NCBI GenBank assembly: GCA_017461565.1
Contig: JAFTXQ010000013.1
Coordinates: forward strand, 120,161-184,160
DNA length: 64,000 bases
Direction of reading: 5' to 3'
From: Oscillospiraceae bacterium
GTDB lineage: Bacteria > Bacillota > Clostridia > Oscillospirales > Ruminococcaceae
Shown here: positions 26,104-33,740 of the stretch, piece by piece
How the letters are laid out: the number at the start of each line of letters is the position of its first letter
Numbering within the stretch: the first letter of the stretch is position 1
Position numbers and translations under genes: made by a program
Notes under the pieces: model-generated
The model's input: only the letters and a program-made list of their open reading frames with translations
Databases searched by the model: none
Told to the model about the DNA's origin: nothing

Positions 26104-26745
26104 TTACGTCACCGCTATCTTTGTGGAACTGTTGACGGATATGCCGAGATTAATCTCGTGCATGAGCTTCTCCTTATCGACATCCGCCATCTCAGCTATG
26201 CGGCAGAATGTCTGCCACACCACTGCCTCGGCGTAAAGATACGCATAATCTCCTGCTTCTGCTTCAGAGAATCCACCTATCTTAATGAGATAATCTCGGT
26301 CTGTTTCAAAAGATATGCCTTTAAGCTTTCGAAGCAGAGCGTCTTTCTGCTTATCACTGCAGGGAAGCTGCTTGATTACATCAGTAGGAAACATCTGTAC
26401 ATAATCACCGGTGTAGATTCCTACTAACATACGCTCAATGCTCTTGTTGGCAGGCGAAACGCTGATGTTGATCTTCTCCTCGAAGATATCCATAAACACC
26501 TTGCCGAGAGTTTCCTTGAGATAATTGGGCGAATCTACCGACAACGACTGTGCTTCAGTATAAGTAACCGATGCCTGACTGTCAAGATCCGCGTATGTAG
26601 CGGACTTATACTTGGTGTCGGTCACATCAGCTCCGCCGCGCTCAAGGAAGAATGCTTCCAGCTCTCTCTTGCGCTCATTCAGCTTGCCGAGCTGCCGCTT
26701 AACGTCTGATAGCTCCTTGATTTTGCTTAATACCTCTGCCTCCAT
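26104..26745 (-). CDS. Hypothetical early-region phage protein
   Basis: 213 aa from ATG 26745, which overlaps the upstream stop (TGATG) and has AGGAGG ten bases before it. An N-terminal coiled coil (LSKIKELSDVKRQLGKLNERKRELEAFFLE) is followed by a soluble domain with KLKGISFETDRDYLIKIGGF. I do not recognise the family. Location and coiled coil invite comparison with Mu Gam, but the sequence does not clearly match it. Confidence 0.6.
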   Translation of the reverse strand: MEAEVLSKIKELSDVKRQLGKLNERKRELEAFFLERGGADVTDTKYKSATYADLDSQASVTYTEAQSLSVDSPNYLKETLGKVFMDIFEEKINISVSPANKSIERMLVGIYTGDYVQMFPTDVIKQLPCSDKQKDALLRKLKGISFETDRDYLIKIGGFSEAEAGDYAYLYAEAVVWQTFCRIAEMADVDKEKLMHEINLGISVNSSTKIAVT

Positions 26746-26990
26746 CAGCCACACACCTCCTGATACATCTTGGTAGCGCACAGCGGACATATAGAGATAT
26801 CTCCAAAGCGCTTGATGTTTTCTGTGCCGCCGCAGAAACGACAAGGCTCTAAATGACGGCGGATTATGAGATCGCCGTTTCCTGCAGCGGTGAGATCTAC
26901 CGCGTCCCCAGCGTTAAGGTTAAGGTGCGCCGCTATATCCTTAGGGATAGTAACACTGCGCCCCTTGCTGAGCTTCTTGTACTTAGTCAT
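26745..26990 (-). CDS. AbrB/MazE-type DNA-binding protein with zinc ribbon
   Basis: 81 aa. The N-terminal SpoVT/AbrB swapped-hairpin domain (LSKGRSVTIPKDIAAHLNLNAGDAVDL) is followed by a CRFCGG...CPLC zinc knuckle (about residues 50-75). ATG 26990 has AGGAGG six bases upstream. The leader carries one of the two structured RNA-like elements. Probably a regulator of phage or host genes; target unknown. Confidence 0.75.
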   Translation of the reverse strand: MTKYKKLSKGRSVTIPKDIAAHLNLNAGDAVDLTAAGNGDLIIRRHLEPCRFCGGTENIKRFGDISICPLCATKMYQEVCG

Positions 26991-27018
26991 AGAATTCCTC
27001 CTTATAGTATTATAGCGC

Positions 27019-27092
27019 TCACTCTGCGTTTGCACGGGCTTGTGACCGTTCCCCATACAGGAGCCGCATTAAGCGGGGCAAGCGCCCCAAAG
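27019..27092 (-). ncRNA. Structured leader element, copy B (C4-antisense-RNA-like)
   Basis: Read on the minus strand: a GGGGC-GCTT-GCCCC hairpin (27088-27075), then a conserved tract with TAATGCGGCTC, GAACGGTCACAAGCCCGT and AACGCAGAGTG, ending about 30 bases before the AbrB-type start. ACGG/CCGT and TGCG/CGCA can pair. Copy A keeps the tract but has a different hairpin sequence that still pairs, i.e. compensatory change. The layout recalls phage C4 antisense RNA, from memory only. Confidence 0.55.
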
Positions 27093-27094
27093 TG

Positions 27095-27418
27095 TTACAT
27101 TACTCTTGCTAAAGCCATTGCCACATATCCTGGCAGCAACAGTTGTTTATTGTCAAGGATGTATGTGATCTCATACAATTGATGTCGTCCCGAATAGCTG
27201 CCATCTAGAGAGGTTCTGACAAGCTTTTCGCCTGTAGTCATCACAGGCATTTCGTTACAGCCCTCGTACTCATAAGGATCTTCGTTTGGAAGAAACTCAT
27301 TCAAAGCGATGTAATCTCCAACTTGGAAGTTTCTATCGTTTCGCCTGATCTCAAAATTCTTTTTGCCTGAAGCCAAAGCCTCAAAGTATTCTGGAATGCA
27401 TTTAAGTTCATGTATCAT
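27095..27418 (-). CDS. DUF3850 / ASCH-domain protein
   Basis: 107 aa. Matches the DUF3850 pattern: HELKCIPEYFEALASGKKNFEIRRNDRNFQVGDYIALNEF at the N-terminus and ITYILDN...LPGYVAMAL at the end. ASCH-like folds are thought to bind RNA or modified nucleotides. ATG 27418 has AGGAGAAT upstream. A single-gene role in phage biology is not established. Confidence 0.82.
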   Translation of the reverse strand: MIHELKCIPEYFEALASGKKNFEIRRNDRNFQVGDYIALNEFLPNEDPYEYEGCNEMPVMTTGEKLVRTSLDGSYSGRHQLYEITYILDNKQLLLPGYVAMALARVM

Positions 27419-27427
27419 TGGATTCTC

Positions 27428-27817
27428 CTACTTTGCACTGATTAGCTCAATCGTTTTGTTGTTTTTGATAAAATGTGCTTTTATTTTTCTGAAGCTATTC
27501 CAATAAGGCTCGTACCAATCGAAAGTGTACTTTTTCTTCAGTTGTTGGAACTGTTTGTCAGTTATATGAAGCGCTTTTTTATCTTTTGCCGAAATCCAGC
27601 ATTGGGTATGTTTTTGGCAAAATCGGCGTCTAATGTCAGTGTCCTCAATTACCCACTTTGCTTCGAATTTATTATCAATATATATTGCAAGGCAATACTG
27701 CATTGACTTTACTAGGGCATGAGTGATAGTGACGTGGTAACCATCAATTTTTAATTCCACTCTCGCTGGTGGCAACCTCAAGGCTTCTTCTGCGACTTGC
27801 CATTCTTCCTCTGTCAT
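27428..27817 (-). CDS. Hypothetical phage protein
   Basis: 129 aa, soluble and rich in aromatic and lysine residues (YTFDWYEPYWNSFRKIKAHF). No motif recognised. ATG 27817 overlaps the upstream stop (TAATG), so it is co-translated with the coiled-coil gene before it. AT-richer than the structural genes. Confidence 0.6.
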   Translation of the reverse strand: MTEEEWQVAEEALRLPPARVELKIDGYHVTITHALVKSMQYCLAIYIDNKFEAKWVIEDTDIRRRFCQKHTQCWISAKDKKALHITDKQFQQLKKKYTFDWYEPYWNSFRKIKAHFIKNNKTIELISAK

Positions 27818-28005
27818 TATCCACCAAACCTCTCATTATACTCTCTCTGCGCCTTGTTAAGCTTTCTCCTCAGCTTCTTAAGCTCCTTGCATATTTCATT
27901 ACGGCGAATCTTACCCGACGTGATCTTATCCTTGAGATACTCGATCTTGTTTATTGCATTGCGCTGCTCGCTAGGTGGGTCTATAGTATTCTTCATTATT
28001 AGCAT
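27817..28005 (-). CDS. Small coiled-coil protein
   Basis: 62 aa, nearly all a charged coiled coil (INKIEYLKDKITSGKIRRNEICKELKKLRRKL). Start ATG 28005 has AGGAGG ten bases upstream. Function unknown; part of the early operon. Confidence 0.6.
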   Translation of the reverse strand: MLIMKNTIDPPSEQRNAINKIEYLKDKITSGKIRRNEICKELKKLRRKLNKAQREYNERFGG

Positions 28006-28027
28006 AGTAATAAAACCTCCTGTTTTT

Positions 28028-28477
28028 TCAGCGATATTTCGCCATTATATCATCCATTATTCCTTTAACGTTAAGTGAAGAATTCCCTAACTGTCTGGGA
28101 TCTGCTCTGCTGGAATACTGTCCTTCATATATCTTAATAAGATTATCCGGTTCAAGGATCCAATCAAGTCCAGCCCGCCAGTTACGGCTGTTCTGTCCAC
28201 ATAGAAAATCGCTCGCAGCCACCGATTCAAACAGCTTTTGCAAGTCATAGCCATCATCTAACGCTTTTTTAATAGCACGACAGCGTTTAGCAGTGAGCTT
28301 TTTTGCCGAGGGCGAGCGGGTACATATCCTGTTGTACAGCTCCAGTACACCCTTGGCAGTAGCACTGTCAGGCTGTTTTCTGAGGGCTTTAACGGCTTTG
28401 GAAGCGGTTTTGAACTCCTCTTCAGTAAGTTCTACCCGCGCTTCATCAGAACAGCGCACCATGTAACCATAGCACAT
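28028..28477 (-). CDS. Replisome-organiser-C-terminus-like protein
   Basis: 149 aa. The tract NSRNWRAGLDWILEPDNLIKIYEGQYSS is shared with the C-terminal part of many phage replication initiator/DnaD-like proteins. The N-terminal half (EEEFKTASKAVKALRKQPDS) is helical. RBS AGGAGGTG lies before ATG 28477, immediately preceded by structured element copy A. A Mu-type phage replicates by transposition, so this may recruit host replication proteins. Confidence 0.55.
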   Translation of the reverse strand: MCYGYMVRCSDEARVELTEEEFKTASKAVKALRKQPDSATAKGVLELYNRICTRSPSAKKLTAKRCRAIKKALDDGYDLQKLFESVAASDFLCGQNSRNWRAGLDWILEPDNLIKIYEGQYSSRADPRQLGNSSLNVKGIMDDIMAKYR

Positions 28478-28495
28478 AACACATCACCTCCTGTC

Positions 28496-28573
28496 CCACT
28501 CTGCGTTCATACGGGCTTGTGACCGTTCTCCGTGCAAGAGAGCCGCATTAGGACGGGCGCAGGTGCGCCCGAT
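28496..28573 (-). ncRNA. Structured leader element, copy A (C4-antisense-RNA-like)
   Basis: Minus strand: hairpin CGGGCGCA-CC-TGCGCCCG (28571-28554), then the same conserved tract as copy B, ending a few bases before the AGGAGGTG of the next gene. About 50 of the last 58 bases match copy B, while the hairpin differs in sequence but is kept as a stem. A frame reading GERSQAR-x-NAE is open in both copies, so a short peptide cannot be excluded. Confidence 0.55.
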
Positions 28574-28577
28574 ACAG

Positions 28578-28661
28578 TTATACTTCGTAAAAATCGTTGA
28601 CAAAATCTACTACAGCTCCACAAGCTGCACAGAGCGTTACCTCTCTTTCATCAGAAAGCAT
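28578..28661 (-). CDS. Possible 27-aa CxxC micropeptide
   Basis: ATG 28661 opens a 27-codon frame with a CAAC (CxxC) motif and an acidic aromatic tail (VVDFVNDFYEV), 13 bases after the upstream stop. The RBS is weak (GCGGCG). It precedes structured element copy A. Could be a real zinc-knuckle microprotein or chance. Confidence 0.3.
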   Translation of the reverse strand: MLSDEREVTLCAACGAVVDFVNDFYEV

Positions 28662-28673
28662 ATATATCGCCGC

Positions 28674-28847
28674 TTATTCCAGCGGGGTATTGAGACGGCA
28701 ACACTCACAAGTCACGAACTCCTGAGCTCTGATTTTCTCTACTACATCCTGTGTCCGCTTGTGTAGCCTCCGTGCGATCTCTTCATGCGCTACGCCCTGT
28801 CCCTTCAGATAACGGAGCTGTTCTTCTTCATACATTGTCCATGCCAT
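28674..28847 (-). CDS. Small HTH (SANT/Myb-like) protein
   Basis: 57 aa. YEEEQLRYLKGQGVAHEEIARRLHKRTQDVVEKI resembles a helix-turn-helix of the SANT/sigma-70 region type, followed by a C-terminal CECC cysteine cluster. ATG 28847 has AGGAGG nine bases upstream; it overlaps the previous gene by 20 bases. Confidence 0.6.
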   Translation of the reverse strand: MAWTMYEEEQLRYLKGQGVAHEEIARRLHKRTQDVVEKIRAQEFVTCECCRLNTPLE

Positions 28848-29133
28848 TTTTAACATCCTCCTCTAAGAATTTCTGTATCTCGGACTGTTTTTCGGCACGT
28901 CCGAGCTTCCGACCATATGTAACACCACGGTTATATGCAACGAGATTAGACTGCTTCTCACGCCTGCGTCCGAAGCAGTATGCAATTATCGAGGCAAGCG
29001 TAGCGGCAAGCAGTAAAAAGGCTATCGAAATGATACCAATAGGGGTGTCAGCTACTAGCGAAAGTGCATTGATAAGCGCCATTAGAACAAAGCCAGTGAA
29101 AAAAGCCAGTAAAAGATCGGGTAAGTTCTTCAT
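28828..29133 (-). CDS. Two-TM membrane protein of the early operon
   Basis: 101 aa. Two hydrophobic segments (about residues 6-28 and 31-54) and a basic/charged cytoplasmic tail (FGRRREKQSN...EKQSEIQKFLEEDVKNG). ATG 29133 overlaps the upstream stop (ATGA) and has AGGAG eight bases before it. Small membrane proteins near the transposase operon may act in exclusion, but nothing here proves it. Confidence 0.65.
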   Translation of the reverse strand: MKNLPDLLLAFFTGFVLMALINALSLVADTPIGIISIAFLLLAATLASIIAYCFGRRREKQSNLVAYNRGVTYGRKLGRAEKQSEIQKFLEEDVKNGMDNV

Positions 29134-29294
29134 TTTATCCACTCCTTTTTAACGATCCTGCGCTTGCAGGAAATCTTGTGTTCCAGCTCCATGATATCTG
29201 CCGTGTCCTTGCATACCAGCCAGTTAAGCGGCTGTAAGCCTGCGGCGGCTATCAGTATCTTCTGCTTTCTAGTGGGATTCTTACCTCGCTTCAT
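29130..29294 (-). CDS. DUF6906-like small protein
   Basis: 54 aa, found by reading the gap between two ATGA junctions: its ATG (29294) overlaps the MuB stop and its stop overlaps the next start. The sequence begins MKRGKNPTRKQKILIAAAGL and has NWLVCKDTADIMELEHK. This pattern is common in small clostridial phage genes. Function unknown. Confidence 0.75.
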   Translation of the reverse strand: MKRGKNPTRKQKILIAAAGLQPLNWLVCKDTADIMELEHKISCKRRIVKKEWIK

Positions 29295-30256
29295 CTTCGC
29301 ACCGCCTTATCTGCACCCTTGAGATCAAGATGCATCATCTTAGCCATCTGAATAAGCCCGTTCCAGTCGTATGCTCCCGCATCGTAAGCATTACCGAAGA
29401 GCCTTACCGCACCGCGTACACCTTCGTATGTCTGTGCGATCTTGTGCAATAGCTTGAGTTCATTCTCCTTGCCTTCAAGCAGAGGAAACAGCATCCTGAT
29501 ATCTTCCAGTGTTGTATCCGTGGTACTGAGCCTGTGACGCTGCCATGCGCGGTTGTTGACCTGTCGGTACTGTTCGCGGCTCCTGCCTTCGATCTTCTCA
29601 CGGATGCCCTCATTACCGATGAGCGCTACGCCCATAGTCTGACCGTGCTCGGCGAAAAAGTCTGTGAACGCACGGAGAGTTTCGATACTGCCGTAGGTGA
29701 GTAACTGTGCCTCATCCACCGCGATCACCATTCCGTCATGCAGCTTGGAGGCTATGGACATCCACAGATCATCTCTTGACTGACTGATGGTAAGTCCCAG
29801 TTCCAGCGCAAGAAGCTTGAGCACCGCCTTTGTTGATTTGAGGCAGGGATTTATAGTGATCATGATACTGTTCTGCGGATTATCCGCTATGTACTTGCGG
29901 ATGGCTTTCGTCTTGCCGACTCCCGCGTCACCGGTGACTATTGCAAAGCCCCCCTTGAGCTGAACATTTCGCAAGGTCTTATATACAAGCTGACTTGTGG
30001 ATGTAGGCGCATATTCGACCTCGGTATAGTTTTCGGCGGCGGCTTCCTTATTCTCAAAGTATGCTATGAGCTTGCTGAACTGATTCTCAGTGTCACCTAC
30101 ATACTTACCGGATCTCAACTGAGATACTATCGCACTTGATACGCCGCAGATCTCACCTGCTTTTTTAGCAGACGGTGTTCCTTTATATGAATTGGCAGCG
30201 GCAAGCTCATCAAACTTCTCCAGCGCCCATTCCTGTTTTGCTGTTAATGGTGTCAT
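29291..30256 (-). CDS. MuB-type transposition ATPase
   Basis: 321 aa. AAA+ ATPase that selects target DNA and stimulates the transposase. The N-terminal HTH (residues about 20-55, KAGEICGVSSAIVSQLRSGK) is followed by Walker A TGDAGVGKTKA (about 107-117) and Walker B MVIAVDEAQLL (about 178). Its location directly after the transposase (five-base gap) is the classical Mu A-B order. Confidence 0.93.
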   Translation of the reverse strand: MTPLTAKQEWALEKFDELAAANSYKGTPSAKKAGEICGVSSAIVSQLRSGKYVGDTENQFSKLIAYFENKEAAAENYTEVEYAPTSTSQLVYKTLRNVQLKGGFAIVTGDAGVGKTKAIRKYIADNPQNSIMITINPCLKSTKAVLKLLALELGLTISQSRDDLWMSIASKLHDGMVIAVDEAQLLTYGSIETLRAFTDFFAEHGQTMGVALIGNEGIREKIEGRSREQYRQVNNRAWQRHRLSTTDTTLEDIRMLFPLLEGKENELKLLHKIAQTYEGVRGAVRLFGNAYDAGAYDWNGLIQMAKMMHLDLKGADKAVRR

Positions 30257-30261
30257 GATTT

Positions 30262-32253
30262 TTATCCTTTCATTTTTTGCTCAGCAGCAGCGTTGATTCT
30301 GTCCATAATAATAGTAACTTCCTGTATACTTGACAGCTCGGGACGTTTTTCAAGCTCCTCTTCGGTAAACACGGGAGTGAACTTCTTAGGCTTCTCAATC
30401 CTGAAGTCTTTTTCTCCCTCAATGCCCTTACGAACCATTGAAGCGAAGATGTCGATCTGCTTATCAGGATCTACGGCATCATGGATACCCTGTGCAAACT
30501 GTTTGATTACACGCTTATTTTCACGGATTACACGCTCGGCATTTGCAATATCATCCTTATTGTCGGTGAGATAATCGACCATCAGATCATCGGCGAGCTG
30601 CCACGTCCACAGATATTTGTCGTCGCTCATGCTGTATATACGTACTGAAGTGGGATTTGCGGGATCGTATCGCACATAAACTTGTTCGCCGATGTGGAGA
30701 ATGGTCTCCTGACCGTAATACCACAGCTTTTCGCCCGCAATCCTTACGAACACGCCATTCCTGCTTATCTTCTGCGGTCTGGATACACGACGGAGCAGCA
30801 TATCCAGATTAGCCTCGGCAGCCATGCGGAACTCTGTGTTCTTAATGCTTTCGTTCCACACGTCGATTCTTCGTTTACCTTTTAGGCGCTGTTCCTTACC
30901 GCCGTAGGGAGAAACATTATAATCACCATCAATGAAGAGATCCAGCGCCGCTTTAATTTGAATATCTGTAGGTATCTTACCGTGCTTCAGGATCCATTTC
31001 AGTGATTCCTTCTGTTCTACTACCGTACCTCCGCAGAAGGTCTCAATAGCCCTTGAAAAGTGGTTTTTAAAGGTGCAAAAAGTCCTTTCAATAGGCTTTG
31101 CTTTGGCGTTGCGGACGATGGCATTGTGCATCTCCACACCGAGGAAATCCAGTATTGTCGGCGGCAGCGGGTCTTTGTTCCAGTTCTTTTTGCGGCGGTG
31201 TCCTCGACCGCCGATATCCGATACAAGGAACTCGGAACCGTTGTCCACATATATGGATTTGGGAACTCCGCAGCGGAGGATCCCGTGTCTCAGTGCAAGA
31301 AGTGTGCTGTCCGATGAGGGATTCTCCGTCAGATTCCAGCCTACCATCATGCCCGATTTTGCGTCTGTAAATGCGGTGAGATACAGACGGTGCTTCTTAC
31401 CGTCCTCACCCTCCGTGAAGAAGTCGAAGGTGTGGTTATCTGCGATCCATACGTCATTAGCCTCTATACCGTCATACAGTCGGTCTATGTACGGGAGACA
31501 GCTGTCATGGAACGCCTTGTCGCCCTTACGCATATACATCACCACTGCGAACGGCAGCGCCTCCGCCTTGCGGCGGAATGTGCGTTCCGATGGGATGTCC
31601 GCCACGGCTTCTGGGTACCAGTCCCGCACCCAGACTTTGAGAAGCTCGTAGCAGCGGCTGATCGGCAGCTCGTTGTCGTGCAGATAGAAGCTGTAGAATG
31701 CGTCCAGCATATATTCAGGGATGCAGGTCTTGCCTTTGTTATGACCACCTCGGTGATCCACCATGCCGTTGATATCTCCTGCCTTGTACGCCTTGTACTT
31801 GCGGTACAGGATATCTGGCGAGATATTGATATCTGGATAGCGGAACTTCACCGCAGCACAGTACATCTCATCCACCTTGCATTTACCGCCGAACTGTACC
31901 GCCTTGTTCTCACGTGCTGCCTGCCACTCTACGATGATCTTGCACCATAACGCCACATCCTTACGCTGCTCGCCTGTCAGATCCTGCAGCGTGATCTGTC
32001 TCGGATCTGGCTTCGGCGTTGCCTTTGCAGGAACGGGAACAGGCTCAAGTCCAAGCTTGTTGCGCTGCTGATTCTCCCAGCGTATTTGTAACTTTTCAGG
32101 CAAGTCAGATATTGCAATCGCATATTCGGTGCGGTTGTTGGCTGCATTCTCTTTTATTGAAGCCTTAATCTTACCGTCTTTGATACACTTCTGTACATAC
32201 TGCAGGCTACATCCTTTGAGCTCTGCCACCTGTGCAGTTGATAAAAGCTGCAA
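30262..32253 (-). CDS. MuA-type DDE transposase
   Basis: 663 aa, the same length as Mu A. An N-terminal HTH (TAQVAELKGCSLQYVQKCIKD) is followed by a bipartite DNA-binding region and the rve catalytic core. The acidic triad is D about 272 (VWIADNH), D about 339 (IYVDNGSEF) and E about 390 (KPIERTF), almost the spacing of Mu A (269, 336, 392). A C-terminal beta-barrel and basic tail follow. The start is a TTG with AGGAG upstream. It would integrate the phage with a 5-bp target duplication, as at the RES gene. Confidence 0.95.
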   Translation of the reverse strand: MQLLSTAQVAELKGCSLQYVQKCIKDGKIKASIKENAANNRTEYAIAISDLPEKLQIRWENQQRNKLGLEPVPVPAKATPKPDPRQITLQDLTGEQRKDVALWCKIIVEWQAARENKAVQFGGKCKVDEMYCAAVKFRYPDINISPDILYRKYKAYKAGDINGMVDHRGGHNKGKTCIPEYMLDAFYSFYLHDNELPISRCYELLKVWVRDWYPEAVADIPSERTFRRKAEALPFAVVMYMRKGDKAFHDSCLPYIDRLYDGIEANDVWIADNHTFDFFTEGEDGKKHRLYLTAFTDAKSGMMVGWNLTENPSSDSTLLALRHGILRCGVPKSIYVDNGSEFLVSDIGGRGHRRKKNWNKDPLPPTILDFLGVEMHNAIVRNAKAKPIERTFCTFKNHFSRAIETFCGGTVVEQKESLKWILKHGKIPTDIQIKAALDLFIDGDYNVSPYGGKEQRLKGKRRIDVWNESIKNTEFRMAAEANLDMLLRRVSRPQKISRNGVFVRIAGEKLWYYGQETILHIGEQVYVRYDPANPTSVRIYSMSDDKYLWTWQLADDLMVDYLTDNKDDIANAERVIRENKRVIKQFAQGIHDAVDPDKQIDIFASMVRKGIEGEKDFRIEKPKKFTPVFTEEELEKRPELSSIQEVTIIMDRINAAAEQKMKG

Positions 32254-32313
32254 AATTCTCTCTCCTTTCTGTAAAAAAATGTCTTGACAAAAAGCCTTAA
32301 GCTCTGATATACT

Positions 32314-32514
32314 TTAATCGGAGCCTTCCAGTTCGCATTCCAGTGCGTCCTGTATGTCGTGCAGAAGTGATTGGGCTGTTGCAATTAGCTTTCGCTTCTG
32401 CAGGGGCTCTATTTTTTGTGCCTGTTCGCCCCCTTGGGAGATATATACATACATCTCCATAAACCACGCCACCAAAAAGTCGCGCGTAACAGCATCAAAT
32501 TCTTGTTTGGTCAT
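32314..32514 (-). CDS. Hypothetical small early protein
   Basis: 66 aa from ATG 32514 (AGGTG upstream; the earlier ATGs have no RBS). Helical and amphipathic (MTKQEFDAVTRDFLVAWFMEMYVYI). It sits just before the transposase. Unknown function. Confidence 0.5.
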   Translation of the reverse strand: MTKQEFDAVTRDFLVAWFMEMYVYISQGGEQAQKIEPLQKRKLIATAQSLLHDIQDALECELEGSD

Positions 32515-32607
32515 ATATTCACCTACTTTCTGACCTGCCATCATCAGTGCGGGTAGGTCAGCCCCCGCAGACAGGCAGCTACTTATTCGGTGGTTGCCTG
32601 TTTCGGC

Positions 32608-33165
32608 TTAAAGGGTATGTAGTATATCGTATAACATTTTCCCTCTCTGGTACTGTCGCTTTTTCAGGTCATTCATAATTGCGATAGCAGCAGTGAATGA
32701 GTCAGGCGAGCTTGCATTTATCATGTTCTGAAAATCCTCGGCAAACTCCCAGACCACCTTATCAACAGGCTCATCCGTAACCCTGTCCTCCTTCGGGCAC
32801 AGCCGATCCCGCTCCTTGAACATCTCCTCCACCAGATCCATCGCAGCGGCAAGTGACCGATGAGCGGCGCTGAGATTTTCCTCAAGGGCTGCCACACGAG
32901 CCTCGGCGGAGCTTCGCTTGTATTCCTCATCCTCCTCATCGCTGATAAGTACATTGTCCTGAAACCACTCGAACGCAAGAGAACAGAACTCCCACTCTGC
33001 GTCCATGCTGTCATTGAAGTATCTGCCTGTATGCACACCGTTTCCATCATTATCTACTGTCCACACAACGAACGGATCAGGCGCTGCGGTGTTTATTCCC
33101 AATACATAACCGTTGGCAGCTGCAATGATCATGTAGCCGTTAATTCTTGTTCCGATATTAATCAT
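32608..33165 (-). CDS. Hypothetical early protein with coiled coil
   Basis: 185 aa from ATG 33165 (AAGGAGG upstream), rather than the longer frame. An N-terminal beta-rich portion (INIGTRINGYMIIAAANGYVLGIN) precedes an acidic helical segment (DEEDEEYKRSSAEARVAALEENLSAAHRSL). No family recognised. Confidence 0.6.
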   Translation of the reverse strand: MINIGTRINGYMIIAAANGYVLGINTAAPDPFVVWTVDNDGNGVHTGRYFNDSMDAEWEFCSLAFEWFQDNVLISDEEDEEYKRSSAEARVAALEENLSAAHRSLAAAMDLVEEMFKERDRLCPKEDRVTDEPVDKVVWEFAEDFQNMINASSPDSFTAAIAIMNDLKKRQYQRGKMLYDILHTL

Positions 33166-33175
33166 GATCTCCTCC

Positions 33176-33346
33176 TTAATCAATGAATGTTCTTCTTGTA
33201 AAATCAAAGATGCCGAAATACTCGTCATCAATATACACGTTTGTGATCTCGCTGCATACGTTATCGATTCGCACGTTCTTGGGATTTTCATAGCCCAGAT
33301 TACGCAGCGCCTGCATGATGATATCTGCCTTTTCATTTAATGTCAC
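33176..33346 (-). CDS. Small hypothetical early protein
   Basis: 56 aa beginning at GTG 33346, which overlaps the cro-like stop (GTGA) and has AGGG upstream; this decides the start. Contents: NEKADIIMQALRNLGYENPKNVRIDN then NVYIDDEYFGIFDFTRRTF. Unknown function; translationally coupled to the Cro-like gene. Confidence 0.6.
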   Translation of the reverse strand: MTLNEKADIIMQALRNLGYENPKNVRIDNVCSEITNVYIDDEYFGIFDFTRRTFID

Positions 33347-33546
33347 GAAACATCCCTCCCCAGCAGACCGTCCGTTGTACAACGCAGCACATCTGCAATA
33401 GCCACTAGCTTTTCAAGGGAAGGTGTTTTCACACCGCGCTCGAAAGCGCTTACATTCTGCTTCTGCAGCTCGATCTTCTCAGCCAGCTCAGACTGAGATA
33501 GTCCACGCTCTTCACGCATCCGCCTGATATTCTCACCCAGCGACAT
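33343..33546 (-). CDS. Cro-like XRE regulator (first early gene)
   Basis: 67 aa, one HTH domain (ENIRRMREERGLSQSELAEKI, then QKQNVSAFERGVKTPSLEKL). First gene after the early promoter and divergent to the S24 repressor: the lambda-like switch layout. Likely represses the lysogenic side after induction. Confidence 0.85.
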   Translation of the reverse strand: MSLGENIRRMREERGLSQSELAEKIELQKQNVSAFERGVKTPSLEKLVAIADVLRCTTDGLLGRDVS

Positions 33547-33740
33547 ATTTTACACTTCCTTTCAGTTGATTTTTACATGGTTTTATGTTACAATATGGTT
33601 GGATAACTGTGTCCTGTGGGTAATCCACAAGGTTACAATGATATTATAGTACGAAAAAATCTTACTGTCAAGAAGTTTTCTATGGAAAAGTACGATTTTT
33701 TCTGATTTTATGTATTTTATATAAGATTGGAGGAGCACTC
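33547..33740. promoter_or_regulatory. Lysis-lysogeny switch: divergent promoter/operator region
   Basis: The minus-strand early promoter is a perfect consensus: TTGACA (33671-33666), 17 bp, TATAAT (33648-33643). The box GAAAAAATC occurs in its spacer (33653-33661, + strand) and inverted upstream (about 33693-33702), forming probable repressor operators. Further into the leader is a TGTGG-GTAAT-CCACA palindrome (33615-33629) and two GTTACAAT copies. The + strand repressor start has a strong GGAGGAG. Confidence 0.75.

Noticed and set aside
26104-26745. Mu Gam host-nuclease inhibitor
   Set aside because: Position and coiled coil are suggestive, but the sequence pattern does not match what I know of Gam; left as hypothetical.
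27019-28573. CRISPR-like repeats
   Set aside because: Only two diverged copies about 1.4 kb apart, with no spacers. No CRISPR array or cas gene was seen anywhere in the window.
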